Below, in pieces: positions 9,101 through 17,186 of a stretch of DNA of 32,533 bases. This stretch comes from Alphaproteobacteria bacterium (GTDB lineage Bacteria > Pseudomonadota > Alphaproteobacteria > Caulobacterales > Caulobacteraceae). The translations under genes and the position numbers were made by a program. Position 1 is the stretch's first letter. The number at the start of each line of letters is the position of its first letter. The notes beneath the pieces are model-generated. The model saw only the letters and a list, made by a program, of their open reading frames with translations, did not search any database and was not told the origin of the DNA. The stretch is taken from the NCBI GenBank assembly GCA_018895795.1, contig JAHINZ010000054.1:1-32533 (forward strand), in the 5' to 3' direction.

Positions 9101-10150
9101 CTATAGGCGAATGGCGCGCGCCTCCGCGCCATTCACATACAGGGTCAGGGCAGCGGGCGGTCCGTCGCCGGGCTCGAAGGTGATCCTGGCGTCCGCGCCA
9201 AGGATGTAGAAGCGGTCCAAGCTCTCGGCCAAGATGTTGATCGGCGGAAAGCCGGAGACCTGCAGCAGCACCCCGTCCTCGTCCTCGCCAAGGGTCACCG
9301 TCTTGCCGTCCGACAACCGGTAGACGCCGAAATAGCGCCGGGTCTGCTGTGGCGTCAGGGTGATGGGGGAGGGCCTCTTGATCGGCGCGGTGCGGGGCAG
9401 CAGGAACGGCATGGCCGCCGGCATGATCAGCGGATAGTAGGAAATGTGCTGCTCGCCGGCGAAGGCCTGGGTTCGCAGGATCAGATGCTCGGGATCGCCT
9501 GACAGGGCGGCCGAGACCTTCTGTCCGCCGTCGACCATGTAGTTGTCTTCAGCAGCGCCCCAGGCGACGAAAACCTTGCGGTCGCCGGCCCTGGCGCGCA
9601 CGGCTTTCAGTCGCTCGATGACGCCAGGATCAGCCCAGACCGAAGGGCTGGCGATCAGATAGCCGCTGAACGCCTCGGGCCGGTCGGCCAGCATGTTCGC
9701 GGTGAAGATCCCCGACAGCGAATGGCCAAATAGTACGGCCGCCTTGGGATCCAGCGGATAGCGGGCCTCCATCAAGGGCTTAAGCTCTTCCAGCAGAAAG
9801 GCGCGGAACGCCGCCCCGCCGCCGCCCTTGGCCACCGTGCCGTCCGGGCGGGTTCCAGGTCCGAACAGCAGGTCGTGCTCCCGCGTGAAGGGGCCGCCGG
9901 GCGGGTAGCCGATGGTGATGACATAGGCCGGGGCCATGGTCCCGGCGCCGCCCAGCAGCCATCCGGTCGGCCCGGCCATGTCGTAGCCGCCGTCCAGCAC
10001 ATAGACCGCCGGCGCCAACTGACCCGGCAGGATTGGTGGAGTGCCCGGCGCGGTGACCTGCACCGCGAAGTCGCGACCGACGCGCTCAGAGTGGACGATC
10101 AGCTGTACCGCCCGTCGCTGTGGCGCGGGGCCTTCGGAGACGATCTTCAA
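9101..10150 (-). CDS. Alpha/beta-hydrolase esterase (esterase D / PF00756 type), probably exported
   Basis: A serine esterase of the IroE/Fes/EstD-like fold with nucleophile elbow LFGHSLSGIF, LILRTQAFAGEQHISYYP near the catalytic His, and a small C-terminal beta-rich tail. The track starts at TTG 10150. The same frame continues upstream without a stop and encodes a clean signal peptide (RTWATAALASLALALPAYAADA), so the natural protein almost certainly starts near 10219-10228. No ATG, GTG or TTG exists there in frame; the candidates are ATC/ATC/ATT after a GGGGA motif. Either a rare start codon is used or the start has been damaged. Substrate is unknown: sugar acetyl or feruloyl esters fit the xylan setting, and 49-base spacing to kynB hints at co-transcription. 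Confidence 0.8.
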   Translation of the reverse strand: MKIVSEGPAPQRRAVQLIVHSERVGRDFAVQVTAPGTPPILPGQLAPAVYVLDGGYDMAGPTGWLLGGAGTMAPAYVITIGYPPGGPFTREHDLLFGPGTRPDGTVAKGGGGAAFRAFLLEELKPLMEARYPLDPKAAVLFGHSLSGIFTANMLADRPEAFSGYLIASPSVWADPGVIERLKAVRARAGDRKVFVAWGAAEDNYMVDGGQKVSAALSGDPEHLILRTQAFAGEQHISYYPLIMPAAMPFLLPRTAPIKRPSPITLTPQQTRRYFGVYRLSDGKTVTLGEDEDGVLLQVSGFPPINILAESLDRFYILGADARITFEPGDGPPAALTLYVNGAEARAIRL

Positions 10151-10262
10151 GGCGTCGGCCGCGTAGGCGGGCAGGGCCAGCGCTAGGCTGGCGAGGGCGG
10201 CTGTCGCCCAGGTTCGAATGATGATGACGTGTCCCCACGCTATGGATGCGTCGCAATATTGG

Positions 10263-10281
10263 ATTAAACTTTTAGTTTAAT
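10263..10281. promoter_or_regulatory. Perfect AT-rich palindrome upstream of the esterase/kyn genes (candidate operator)
   Basis: ATTAAACT-TTT-AGTTTAAT is an 8-base perfect inverted repeat with a 3-base centre. It lies about 40 bases before the likely start of the exported esterase and stands out from GC-rich surroundings. Its size and position suit a dimeric repressor site; the cognate regulator is not identifiable. It is not terminator-like. Confidence 0.5.
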
Positions 10282-10296
10282 TCAAGTCGCGGAACA

Positions 10297-10428
10297 CCCC
10301 CTCCGCCACACCGCGTATTCGCGGCGCGCCACCTCCCCCGCTTCGCATGGGAGGAGGAAGCGCTCCTTCTCCTCACCCGTACAACGGGGGAGGTGGCGCG
10401 GTGTCGATAGACGCCGTGACGGAGGGGG
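10297..10428. repeat. Multi-armed palindromic intergenic repeat (type C)
   Basis: Three nested pairs of arms are visible: CCCCCTCCG (10297-10305) with CGGAGGGGG (10420-10428), CGCGCCACCTCCCCCG (10325-10340) with its exact complement at 10385-10400, and an inner GGAGGA.GCG / CGC.TCCT stem. Together with the palindrome at 10263 it fills the 300-base gap between the FadR-type regulator and the esterase. The transcript could fold into a long cruciform hairpin after the regulator gene. Confidence 0.8.
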
Positions 10429-10450
10429 CGTCCGGCGGGTCAGGAAACCC

Positions 10451-11200
10451 CTAGATCGCCACGCGCTTGGCGATCGCGCTGCGGCGGGCGCTGGTTTCCT
10501 GCTTGGCCTTCTGGACCGCCTCGGTCTCGGTGGCGCTGAGCAGGTGCTCGATCACCCGCTCCAGATGGTCGCGCATGGCCTGGCGGGCGGCGGCGGGGTC
10601 GCGGGCCTTCAGGGCCTCATAGACCCGGCGATGTTCGTGGATGCGCGGCTCCAGCCCCATGCCGCGGGCCCGGGCCAGGATGTTGCGGGCCAGGGGCGAG
10701 CGGTTGCGCCAGTCCCACAGGTTCTCGATCGTGGCGATGATCGCGCCGTTGCCGGTGGCGCGGGCGATGATCATGTGGAATTCGCGGTCGGCGTCCTCGC
10801 CGGCGATCTCGTCTTCCTCGTGCATCCGCACCATCAGGGCTTCCAGCTGGGCCAGCTGGGCGTCGTCGATGCTGGTGGCGGCCAGGGCGGCGGCCTCGCC
10901 CTCGAACAGGCGGCGGGCCTCGATCAGCTCGAAGGCGCCGATCTCGAAGTCGATCTCGGCGGCGGGCGCTGCGGGGCGGACATCGCCGGTGACATAGATG
11001 CCCAGGCCGTGGCGGGCCTCGATCATGCCCAGCATTTCCAGGGCGATCATCGCCTCGCGCAGGGTGGGGCGCGACACCCCGAACTGCTCGGCCAGTTCGC
11101 GCTCGGTCGGCAAGCGGTCGCCCAGCTTGTACTGCCCGGCCTCGATGGCGTCGGCCACGGTGTCGGCGATACGGCGATAGAGCTTGACGTTATCGGCCAT
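10451..11200 (-). CDS. GntR-family transcriptional regulator, FadR subfamily (UxuR-like)
   Basis: A 249-residue DNA-binding regulator. The N-terminal winged helix (LYRRIADTVADAIEAGQYKLG, then ELAEQFGVSRPTLREAMIALEMLGMIEARHG, residues 7-70) is classic GntR. The C-terminal all-helical FCD domain (about 95-225) carries DREFHMIIARATGN, with the Asp and His expected to bind a metal and sense a small acid. FCD regulators of this type control hexuronate and other sugar-acid genes. It lies 122 bases after manD on the same strand, so it is probably in the manD operon. It is the best candidate to bind the TGGTCGGACCA-type palindromes found at 12654, 17369 and 29268, which fit the TNGTN3ACNA pattern of FadR-family operators (inference). 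Confidence 0.92.
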   Translation of the reverse strand: MADNVKLYRRIADTVADAIEAGQYKLGDRLPTERELAEQFGVSRPTLREAMIALEMLGMIEARHGLGIYVTGDVRPAAPAAEIDFEIGAFELIEARRLFEGEAAALAATSIDDAQLAQLEALMVRMHEEDEIAGEDADREFHMIIARATGNGAIIATIENLWDWRNRSPLARNILARARGMGLEPRIHEHRRVYEALKARDPAAARQAMRDHLERVIEHLLSATETEAVQKAKQETSARRSAIAKRVAI

Positions 11201-11322
11201 GGACAGTGTTTCGACTCTCGGGCGGCGGAAAGCCAGTGCGATCGGTTTCGCCTCAACTATCGCGCAGATTCTCGACCTTCGCTCGCCTTTTCACCCGTGA
11301 TCGACCGTTTCGCGCCCGCACA

Positions 11323-12534
11323 TCACCAATCGTGCATCGCGCCGTCCTCGCGGCGGGCGATCGGCAGATAGGCGCGCTTGTAGGGATGGGTGGCCGCCAG
11401 GGCTTCGTCGATGTCGACGCCGAGGCCGGGCGCGTCGCCCGGATACAGCATGCCGTCCGCGAAGGTGTAGCTGTGCGGGAACACCGCGTCGGTCTCGGGC
11501 GTGTGGCGCATATATTCCTGGACGCCGAAATTGGGGATCGACAGGTCCAGCTGCAGGGCCGCCGCCATGCTGACCGGCGACAGGTCGGTGGCCCCGTGGC
11601 AGCCGGTGCGCACATTGTGCAGCTCGGCGAAGCTGGCGATCTTGCGCAGATGGGTCAGGCCGCCGGCATGGACGACCGTGGCGCGGATATAGTCGATCAG
11701 CTGGTCCTGGATCAGGGTCTTGCAGTCCCAGATCGAATTGAACACCTCGCCCACGGCCAGGGGCGTGGTGGTGTGCTGGCGGACCAGACGGAAATTGTCC
11801 TGGTTTTCGGCCGGAGTGCAGTCTTCCATCCAGAACAGGCGGTAGGGCTCCAGATCCTTGCCCAGGCGGCCGGCCTCGATGGGGGTCAGGCGGTGATGGA
11901 CGTCGTGCAGCAGGTGGACGTCCCAGCCCAGGCGCTCGCGGGCGGCCTTGAACAGCTCCGGCGCGCTGCGCAGATATTTCTCGGTCGACCAGATGGTCTC
12001 CTTGGGCAGGTCGCTGTCGGCCGGTTCGTAGAAGAACTTGTCCTTGGAAACCCCGTAGGTCCCCTTGATCCCGGGCACGCCCGACTGCAGGCGGATGGCC
12101 TTGTAGCCCTGGGCGACATAGGCGGCGGCGTTGTCGAGGGTCTCCTCGATGGTCTCGCCGTTGGCGTGGCCATAGACCATCACGCCGGTGCGGCTGGCGC
12201 CGCCCAGCAGCTGATAGACCGGCAGGCCCGCGACCTTGCCCTTGATGTCCCACAGCGCCATGTCGACGGCGGCGATGGCCGACATGGTCACCGGACCGCG
12301 ACGCCAGTAGGCGCCCTTGTACAGGAACTGCCAGATGTCCTCGATCTGGTGGGCCTCGCGGCCGATCAGGCACGGAATGACATGCTCGGTCAGATAGGCC
12401 TCGACCGCCAGCTCGCGGCCGTTCAGCGTGGCGTCGCCGATCCCATAGGTCCCGTCCTCGGTGACGATCTTCAGCGTCACGAAGTTGCGCCCCGGGCAGG
12501 TCACGATGGTCTTGGCGGCGATGATCTTGGACAT
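11323..12534 (-). CDS. manD: D-mannonate dehydratase, enolase superfamily (ManD)
   Basis: A 403-residue enolase-superfamily enzyme converting D-mannonate to 2-keto-3-deoxy-D-gluconate in the glucuronate branch of xylan catabolism. Active-site residues known from the Novosphingobium ManD structure (Arg147, Tyr159, Asp210, His212, Glu236, Glu262) are all present, each shifted by one: Arg148, Tyr160, Asp211 and His213 (LLHDVHHR), Glu237 (FWMEDC) and Glu263 (AVGEVFN). The end reads DGAMHDW. The intact set argues for the high-activity ManD class rather than a promiscuous paralogue. It is transcribed divergently from the GH67 gene and is followed by the FadR-type regulator. Uronate isomerase and mannonate oxidoreductase, needed upstream in the pathway, are not in the window. 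Confidence 0.96.
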   Translation of the reverse strand: MSKIIAAKTIVTCPGRNFVTLKIVTEDGTYGIGDATLNGRELAVEAYLTEHVIPCLIGREAHQIEDIWQFLYKGAYWRRGPVTMSAIAAVDMALWDIKGKVAGLPVYQLLGGASRTGVMVYGHANGETIEETLDNAAAYVAQGYKAIRLQSGVPGIKGTYGVSKDKFFYEPADSDLPKETIWSTEKYLRSAPELFKAARERLGWDVHLLHDVHHRLTPIEAGRLGKDLEPYRLFWMEDCTPAENQDNFRLVRQHTTTPLAVGEVFNSIWDCKTLIQDQLIDYIRATVVHAGGLTHLRKIASFAELHNVRTGCHGATDLSPVSMAAALQLDLSIPNFGVQEYMRHTPETDAVFPHSYTFADGMLYPGDAPGLGVDIDEALAATHPYKRAYLPIARREDGAMHDW

Positions 12535-12636
12535 GGGACGCTTTCTGGCCGGGTCGAAGGGGCGACCCGTCGCGACGCGGCCAGCCGGCGCGTCATCGTG
12601 ACGGTTTCCTCCCGATCATCGGTTTAGCGGCGGGCG

Positions 12637-12664
12637 ATGGGTTGTCAACCATGAGGTCAGACCA
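12637..12664. promoter_or_regulatory. Tandem palindromes between manD and GH67 (candidate FadR/UxuR-type operator)
   Basis: GGTTGTCAACC (12640-12650) is a perfect inverted repeat, followed immediately by AGGTCAGACCA (12654-12664). The second shares GGTCnGACCAnTATGnG with the site before TBDR 1. The pair lies about 105 bases before manD and 220 bases before the GH67 start, so one regulator could control both directions. Confidence 0.55.
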
Positions 12665-12727
12665 CTATGTGTTCAGTGTCCCGACCTCTTGTGATCGGGC
12701 CCCACAAAATCCGTTCTCCCCGCCGAA

Positions 12728-12822
12728 AGCCGGGGCCCAGATTCATCCTGAGCGGTGAGCGATGATCCGCCCTAGGCGTCATCAAGATCACCATCGCCCT
12801 GGGTTCGATCTGGCTCCCGGCT
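12728..12822. repeat. Palindromic repeat (type B, copy 2)
   Basis: The left arm AGCCGGGGCCCAGAT (12728-12742) is identical to the copy at 2811. The right arm ATCTGGCTCCCGGCT (12808-12822) has two mismatches. The element lies between the putative operator and the GH67 start. A degenerate single arm (GGGGCCCGGATTGATCC) is also seen at 15093-15109 after the GH67 gene. Confidence 0.8.
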
Positions 12823-12883
12823 TTGGCTTCGCCGCCCTTCGGGTTGCCGGGAAGAGCGGGAGACAATAGTCCGGGAGTGAACA

Positions 12884-15019
12884 ATGCGTCTGCTGATCGT
12901 GATGGGCCTGCTGGCCAGTCTGGCCTTCGCCCCCGTCGCCCGCGCCGAGGACGGCCATGATCTGTGGCTTCGCTATCGCCCGGTGGAGGCCGGCGCCGGC
13001 TATGGCGTCGCCGCCCTGGCGCCCGTCGCCCCCACCCCGACCCTGACGCTCGCTCGCGCCGAGTTGGCGCGCGGCCTGACGGGCCTGACTGGCGCGCCTC
13101 CGACCGCCGACGCCGGGGCCCGTGACGGCGTCATCCTGATCGGCACGCCGCAGAGCTCGCCGGCCATCGCCAGGCTGGTCCTGCCGCTGAAGGCCGCCGG
13201 CGACGAGGGCTATCTGATCCGCACCGTCAAGATCGACGGCAAGTCCGCCACGGTGATCGCCGCCAACCGCGACATCGGCGTGCTGTACGGCGTCTATCGC
13301 TATCTGGCCCTGATCCAGACCCGCCGGCCGGTCGACAGCCTGGACCTGGTCTCGGCCCCCAAGGTCCGCTTACGGATGCTCAATCACTGGGACAATCTGG
13401 ATCGCACGGTCGAGCGCGGCTATGCGGGCCAGTCGATCTGGGACTGGTGGAAGCTGCCCGGCTACAGCGCCGATCCGCGCTATGTCGACTATGCCCGGGC
13501 CAACGCCTCGATCGGGATCAACGGGACGGTGCTCAACAACGTCAACGCCAAGGCGCTGAGCCTGACCGCGCCCTATATAGCCAAGGCCGCGGCCCTGGCC
13601 GACGTGTTCCGGCCCTATGGCATCAAGGTCTATCTGTCGGCCCGCTTTTCCGCGCCCATCGAGATCGGCGGCCTGAAGACCGCCGATCCGCGCGACCCGG
13701 CCGTGGCGGCGTTCTGGAAGGCCAAGGCCGACGAGATCTACACGGCCATTCCCGACTTCGGCGGCTTCCTGGTGAAGGCCAATTCCGAGGGCCAGCCCGG
13801 CCCGCAGGACTATGGCGCGAGCCATGCCGACGGGGCCAACATGCTGGCCGACGCGCTGGGCCCGCACGGCGGCGTCGTGATCTGGCGCGCCTTCGTCTAT
13901 TCGCACGAGCAGCCCGATGATCGCGCCAAGCAGGGCTACAGCGAGTTCAAGCCGTTCGACGGCCAGTTTCGCGACAATGTGGTGATCCAGGTCAAGAACG
14001 GCGCGATCGACTTCCAGCCGCGCGAGCCGTTCCACCCGCTGTTCGGGGCCATGCCGAAGTCCAACCTCGGCATGGAGTTCCAGATCACCAAGGAATATCT
14101 CGGCTTCGCCACTCACCTGGTCTATCTGGGTCCGCTGTACGAAGAGACGCTGAAGTCCGACACCTACGCTCACGGCCAGGGCTCGACCGTGGCCAGGGTG
14201 ATCGACGGATCGCTGGATGGCCGCAAGCTGACCGCCATGGCCGGCGTGGCCAATATCGGCGCCGACCGCAACTGGAGCGGCTCGCAGTTCGACCAGGCCA
14301 ACTGGTATGTCTTCGGCCGCCTGGCCTGGGATCCCGAGGCCTCCAGCCGCGACATCGCCGCCGACTGGGCCAGGATGACCTTCAGCAACGACCAACGCTT
14401 CGTGACCCCGGTCGTCGACATGATGATGGCCTCGCGCGAGACGGCGGTCGACTACATGACCCCGCTGGGCCTGCACCATCAGATGGGCCGCAGCCACCAC
14501 TACGGTCCGGGTCCCTGGGTCAGCGGCGGCGAGCGCGCCGACTGGACCAGCGTCTATTACGCCAAGGCCGGTCCCGACGGCCTCGGCTTTGACCGCACGG
14601 CGACGGGCAGCAACGCCGTGGCCCAATATGCCCCGCCGGCGGCGGCCTGTTTCGCGGATCTGAAGTGCGTCGACGAGAAGGAGCTGCTGTGGTTCCACCA
14701 CCTGCCCTGGGACTATCGCCTGAAGTCGGGCCAGACCCTGTGGGACGGCCTGGTCACGCACTATTCGCGCGGCGTGGCCGGGGTGGGCGAGATGCAGAAG
14801 ACCTGGGCGGGCCTGACCCCCTATGTCGACGCCGAACGCCACGCCCAGGTCGCCGACTTCCTGACGATCCAGCACCGCGAAGCCCAGTGGTGGCGCGACG
14901 CTTCGGTGGCCTGGTTCCAGAGCTTCGCCAAGCGGCCGCTGCCGGCCGGCGAGGCGGCGCCGCCAGAGTCTCTGCACTATTATGAGAGCCTCAGCTTCCC
15001 CTACGCGCCGGGAATCTGA
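12884..15019 (+). CDS. aguA: GH67 alpha-glucuronidase
   Basis: A 711-residue GH67 enzyme, which removes (4-O-methyl)glucuronic acid from the non-reducing terminal xylose of short aldouronic acids. A signal peptide (MRLLIVMGLLASLAFAPVARA) points to the periplasm. The N-terminal domain includes EGYLIRTVKIDGKSATVIAA and GVLYGVYRYLALIQ. The barrel starts at RMLNHWDNLDRTVERGYAG. By comparison with Cellvibrio GlcA67A, the acid is Glu302 (KANSEGQPGPQDYG) and the base pair is Asp376 (NGAIDFQPREP) and Glu404 (ITKEYLG). The 376-404 spacing equals the 28 residues in Cellvibrio. The ATG follows GGGAG with 8-base spacing. Together with GH115 it covers both polymer-internal and terminal uronate decorations. 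Confidence 0.97.
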   Translation: MRLLIVMGLLASLAFAPVARAEDGHDLWLRYRPVEAGAGYGVAALAPVAPTPTLTLARAELARGLTGLTGAPPTADAGARDGVILIGTPQSSPAIARLVLPLKAAGDEGYLIRTVKIDGKSATVIAANRDIGVLYGVYRYLALIQTRRPVDSLDLVSAPKVRLRMLNHWDNLDRTVERGYAGQSIWDWWKLPGYSADPRYVDYARANASIGINGTVLNNVNAKALSLTAPYIAKAAALADVFRPYGIKVYLSARFSAPIEIGGLKTADPRDPAVAAFWKAKADEIYTAIPDFGGFLVKANSEGQPGPQDYGASHADGANMLADALGPHGGVVIWRAFVYSHEQPDDRAKQGYSEFKPFDGQFRDNVVIQVKNGAIDFQPREPFHPLFGAMPKSNLGMEFQITKEYLGFATHLVYLGPLYEETLKSDTYAHGQGSTVARVIDGSLDGRKLTAMAGVANIGADRNWSGSQFDQANWYVFGRLAWDPEASSRDIAADWARMTFSNDQRFVTPVVDMMMASRETAVDYMTPLGLHHQMGRSHHYGPGPWVSGGERADWTSVYYAKAGPDGLGFDRTATGSNAVAQYAPPAAACFADLKCVDEKELLWFHHLPWDYRLKSGQTLWDGLVTHYSRGVAGVGEMQKTWAGLTPYVDAERHAQVADFLTIQHREAQWWRDASVAWFQSFAKRPLPAGEAAPPESLHYYESLSFPYAPGI

Positions 15020-15200
15020 GCGCGCTCGCCGCCTCCCACCGTTCGAGGCTGTCTAACGGTCCGCGTTCAGGGTCCCGCGTCTTGGCGACCTTGGGGCCCG
15101 GATTGATCCGCGGCGTGGGCGGCCAGGGCGGCGCAGATCAGGTCCTAGGGCGCGGCCGGGCCGACGGAAAACACCGGCGCGGTGGCGTATCGAGGCCGAA

Positions 15201-15215
15201 TACCCAAAATGGGTA
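15201..15215. promoter_or_regulatory. Perfect palindrome TACCCA-AAA-TGGGTA at the edge of the AT-rich island
   Basis: TACCCAAAATGGGTA is a 6-base inverted repeat with a 3-base centre, exactly at the GC-to-AT transition. Its shape suits a dimeric regulator. The nearest downstream gene is the chemoreceptor about 400 bases away, so the target is uncertain. Confidence 0.35.
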
Positions 15216-15533
15216 GGAATATTTATCTAAATTTGGCCAGGACTTGGTTATGGATGTGCCCTTTGGGGTCAGAAAAAGTGTGATTTTCCGCACATTGTTA
15301 CAGCTTTGTAAAATATAGATGACACCGCATCATTAGTAATATTGAACGTAGTTATCACTCAAAGACTTTGTATAGAACAATGTTATTTGACCGTGATACA
15401 AATATAAATAAGTAAATATCTCTCAAAATGTCACATTATAACTCTAAAATTTCAATTTTACGCAACTATATATCGAAAATCTCCTCCAGGTTTAAGTCAA
15501 GGCGGGAAGTATCGGTGCGCGCGCATTGTGCCG

Positions 15534-15548
15534 TTAACCTGCCGTTAG
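15534..15548 (+). promoter_or_regulatory. CtrA-like box TTAA-N7-TTAG before the chemoreceptor
   Basis: TTAACCTGCCGTTAG departs from the CtrA consensus TTAA-N7-TTAA by one base and lies about 75 bases before the chemoreceptor ATG. CtrA controls motility and chemotaxis genes in Caulobacter, which fits. A single 8-base-information motif can arise by chance. Confidence 0.35.
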
Positions 15549-15620
15549 CCATTTTTCACGAGCTTGGGTGAACTAAATGTAACGCAGTAAGATCGAGTAC
15601 GGGTGGGGGCTCGGTTATAG

Positions 15621-17186
15621 ATGTGGTTTCGGGAAAAAGCCCGAGCGAGGCGCGCCGAAAGCCGACGCCTGCGAGAGCTTGAAGGGCTGGCGGCCGCGAT
15701 GGATCGGTCGCAGGCGGTGATCGAATTTCGTCTCAATGGCACGGTCGTCCGGGCGAGCACACCCTTCCTGGGACTGACGGGTTATGCGCCCGCCGAGATC
15801 ATCGGCTGCCCGCACAGCATGTTCTTGTCGGAAGACGAAACGGACAGCGCTGCCTACCGTGATTTCTGGCGCGCCCTGGGGCGGGGCGAGTCGATCAGCC
15901 GCAAGGCGCGCTGGTACGGCAAGGATAGGACCGCCTTCTGGGTGCAGGCCTCCTATGGCCCGATCGTCAGCGGATCGGGAAAGGTCTCCCGCATCGTTCT
16001 GTTCATCACGGACCTGACCGATATCCACGCCGAGCAGAGCCGTCCGCGCAGCCCGACGGCTCGAATCGCCGAGCAGGACGAGGTCATCGCGGTCCTGTCC
16101 GACCAGTTCAAGGCGCTGGCGAAGGGCGACCTGGCCACGCGGATCACGACGCCGTTCGATGCGTCATACGCCCACGTCAAGGACGACTTCAACGCGGCGC
16201 TCGACAGCCTGGGTCAGACGATGAGCGCGATTTCGGCCGCGGCGGGCGGTCTTGGCGCGTCGTCCGATGCGGTGGCCCGCGTGTCGCATGACCTGTCGCG
16301 CCGCACGGGCCGACAGGCGTCGGATCTGGTGGAGGCGCGCACCGCCCTGGCCAAGCTGGCCCTGGCGGCCGCGCGCGGGGTGGAGAGCGCCCGCCAGGCG
16401 TCGGGGATGACCGCCGACACCCGCGCTGACGCCGGCGGCTCGCGCAAGGTGATGCGGGAGACGGTCGGCCTGATGGGCGAGATCGAGCAGAGCTACGCCC
16501 GGATCAGTCAGACCGCGGCGCTGGTCGAAGAGGTCGCCTCGCGAGCCAATGTGCTGGCCCTGATCTCCGGCGTCGAGGCCGGTCGAAACGCCGCCGCCGG
16601 GGGCGGCTTCTCGGTCCTCGCCGAAGAGGTGCGCGGCTTGGCCCAGCGGGCGAGCGACGCCGCCAAGGAGATCCGGGATTCGGTGGCGGCCAACCGGGTC
16701 CAGCTGGCGCGCGGCGTGCGGCTGGTGGGCGATATCGACGTCTCCCTGGGCGGCATGACGACCCGGATCACCCAGATCGACAGTCTGGTCGCCAAGGTGG
16801 CCAAGTCCGCTCAGGAGCAGGCGGCGGGCCTCGAACAGGTCCGGACGGTCATCAATCGGGCGGACACCGTCGCGCAGGACAATGTCGACATGGTCGGCGA
16901 GGCGGCGGTGGTCTCCAGCAAGCTGATCGACGAGGCCGACGGCCTGATCCGGGTGATCAGCCCCTATCGGGCCAATGTGACCTCGCGACCGACCCTGCGG
17001 GTCGAGCCCGCCCAGCCTTGCCGCCATACGCCGGCCAACAACGCCGTGGCGCAAGCCCAGGCCCGGATCGCCGCCTTCGCCCGTCCGAGCCACGCCGCAA
17101 GCCCGCCCGCGCCGGAGCGGGAACGCGAGTGGGAGTGGGAACGGGGTTGGGACGATAAGACTGAACGGTCAGCTTCCGCCATTTGA
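15621..17186 (+). CDS. Soluble PAS-HAMP methyl-accepting chemotaxis-type protein with divergent signalling tip
   Basis: A 521-residue protein without membrane segments. A PAS domain (about 25-140: VIEFRLNGTVVRASTPFLGLTGY through VLFITDLTD) is followed by a HAMP-like stretch (about 155-215, LAKGDLATRI) and a coiled-coil MCP signalling domain (about 215-450). The overall pattern matches Caulobacter receptors (VSHDLSRRTGRQASDLVEARTAL, EEVRGLAQRASDAAKEI, SAQEQAAGLEQV). The hairpin tip, normally close to QTNLLALNAAVEAARAGE.GRGFAVVA, reads SRANVLALISGVEAGRNAAAGGGFSVLA. The invariant Asn after LLAL is Ile and the EAAR motif is EAGR, so coupling to CheA/CheW may be altered. The C-terminus has a charged RERE-W-rich tail with no CheR-docking pentapeptide. 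The PAS domain suggests a redox, oxygen or ligand sensor. ATG 15621 has only a weak ribosome site. Confidence 0.88.
   Translation: MWFREKARARRAESRRLRELEGLAAAMDRSQAVIEFRLNGTVVRASTPFLGLTGYAPAEIIGCPHSMFLSEDETDSAAYRDFWRALGRGESISRKARWYGKDRTAFWVQASYGPIVSGSGKVSRIVLFITDLTDIHAEQSRPRSPTARIAEQDEVIAVLSDQFKALAKGDLATRITTPFDASYAHVKDDFNAALDSLGQTMSAISAAAGGLGASSDAVARVSHDLSRRTGRQASDLVEARTALAKLALAAARGVESARQASGMTADTRADAGGSRKVMRETVGLMGEIEQSYARISQTAALVEEVASRANVLALISGVEAGRNAAAGGGFSVLAEEVRGLAQRASDAAKEIRDSVAANRVQLARGVRLVGDIDVSLGGMTTRITQIDSLVAKVAKSAQEQAAGLEQVRTVINRADTVAQDNVDMVGEAAVVSSKLIDEADGLIRVISPYRANVTSRPTLRVEPAQPCRHTPANNAVAQAQARIAAFARPSHAASPPAPEREREWEWERGWDDKTERSASAI

Larger units (their letters stand above)
15020..15620. 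other. Long intergenic region with a strongly AT-rich island
   Basis: About 600 bases lie between the GH67 gene and the chemoreceptor gene. The first 170 are GC-rich and include a degenerate type B repeat arm (15093-15109). From about 15200 to 15490 the base composition changes abruptly: 15301-15480 holds 48 G/C in 180 bases (27%, hand count) against about two thirds in the surroundings. No convincing gene is present; only short ATG frames of 22 and 47 codons without ribosome sites occur. It may be a promoter or nucleoid-protein binding region, or a remnant of acquired DNA. Confidence 0.75.

Noticed and set aside
15200-15560. Replication origin (AT-rich DNA plus CtrA-like box)
   Set aside because: No DnaA-box cluster and no origin-linked genes nearby; a single CtrA-like box is not enough.
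15428-15571. 47-codon ATG frame in the AT-rich island
   Set aside because: No ribosome site, no family resemblance, and it spans the composition change. A 22-codon frame at 15250 was set aside for the same reasons.
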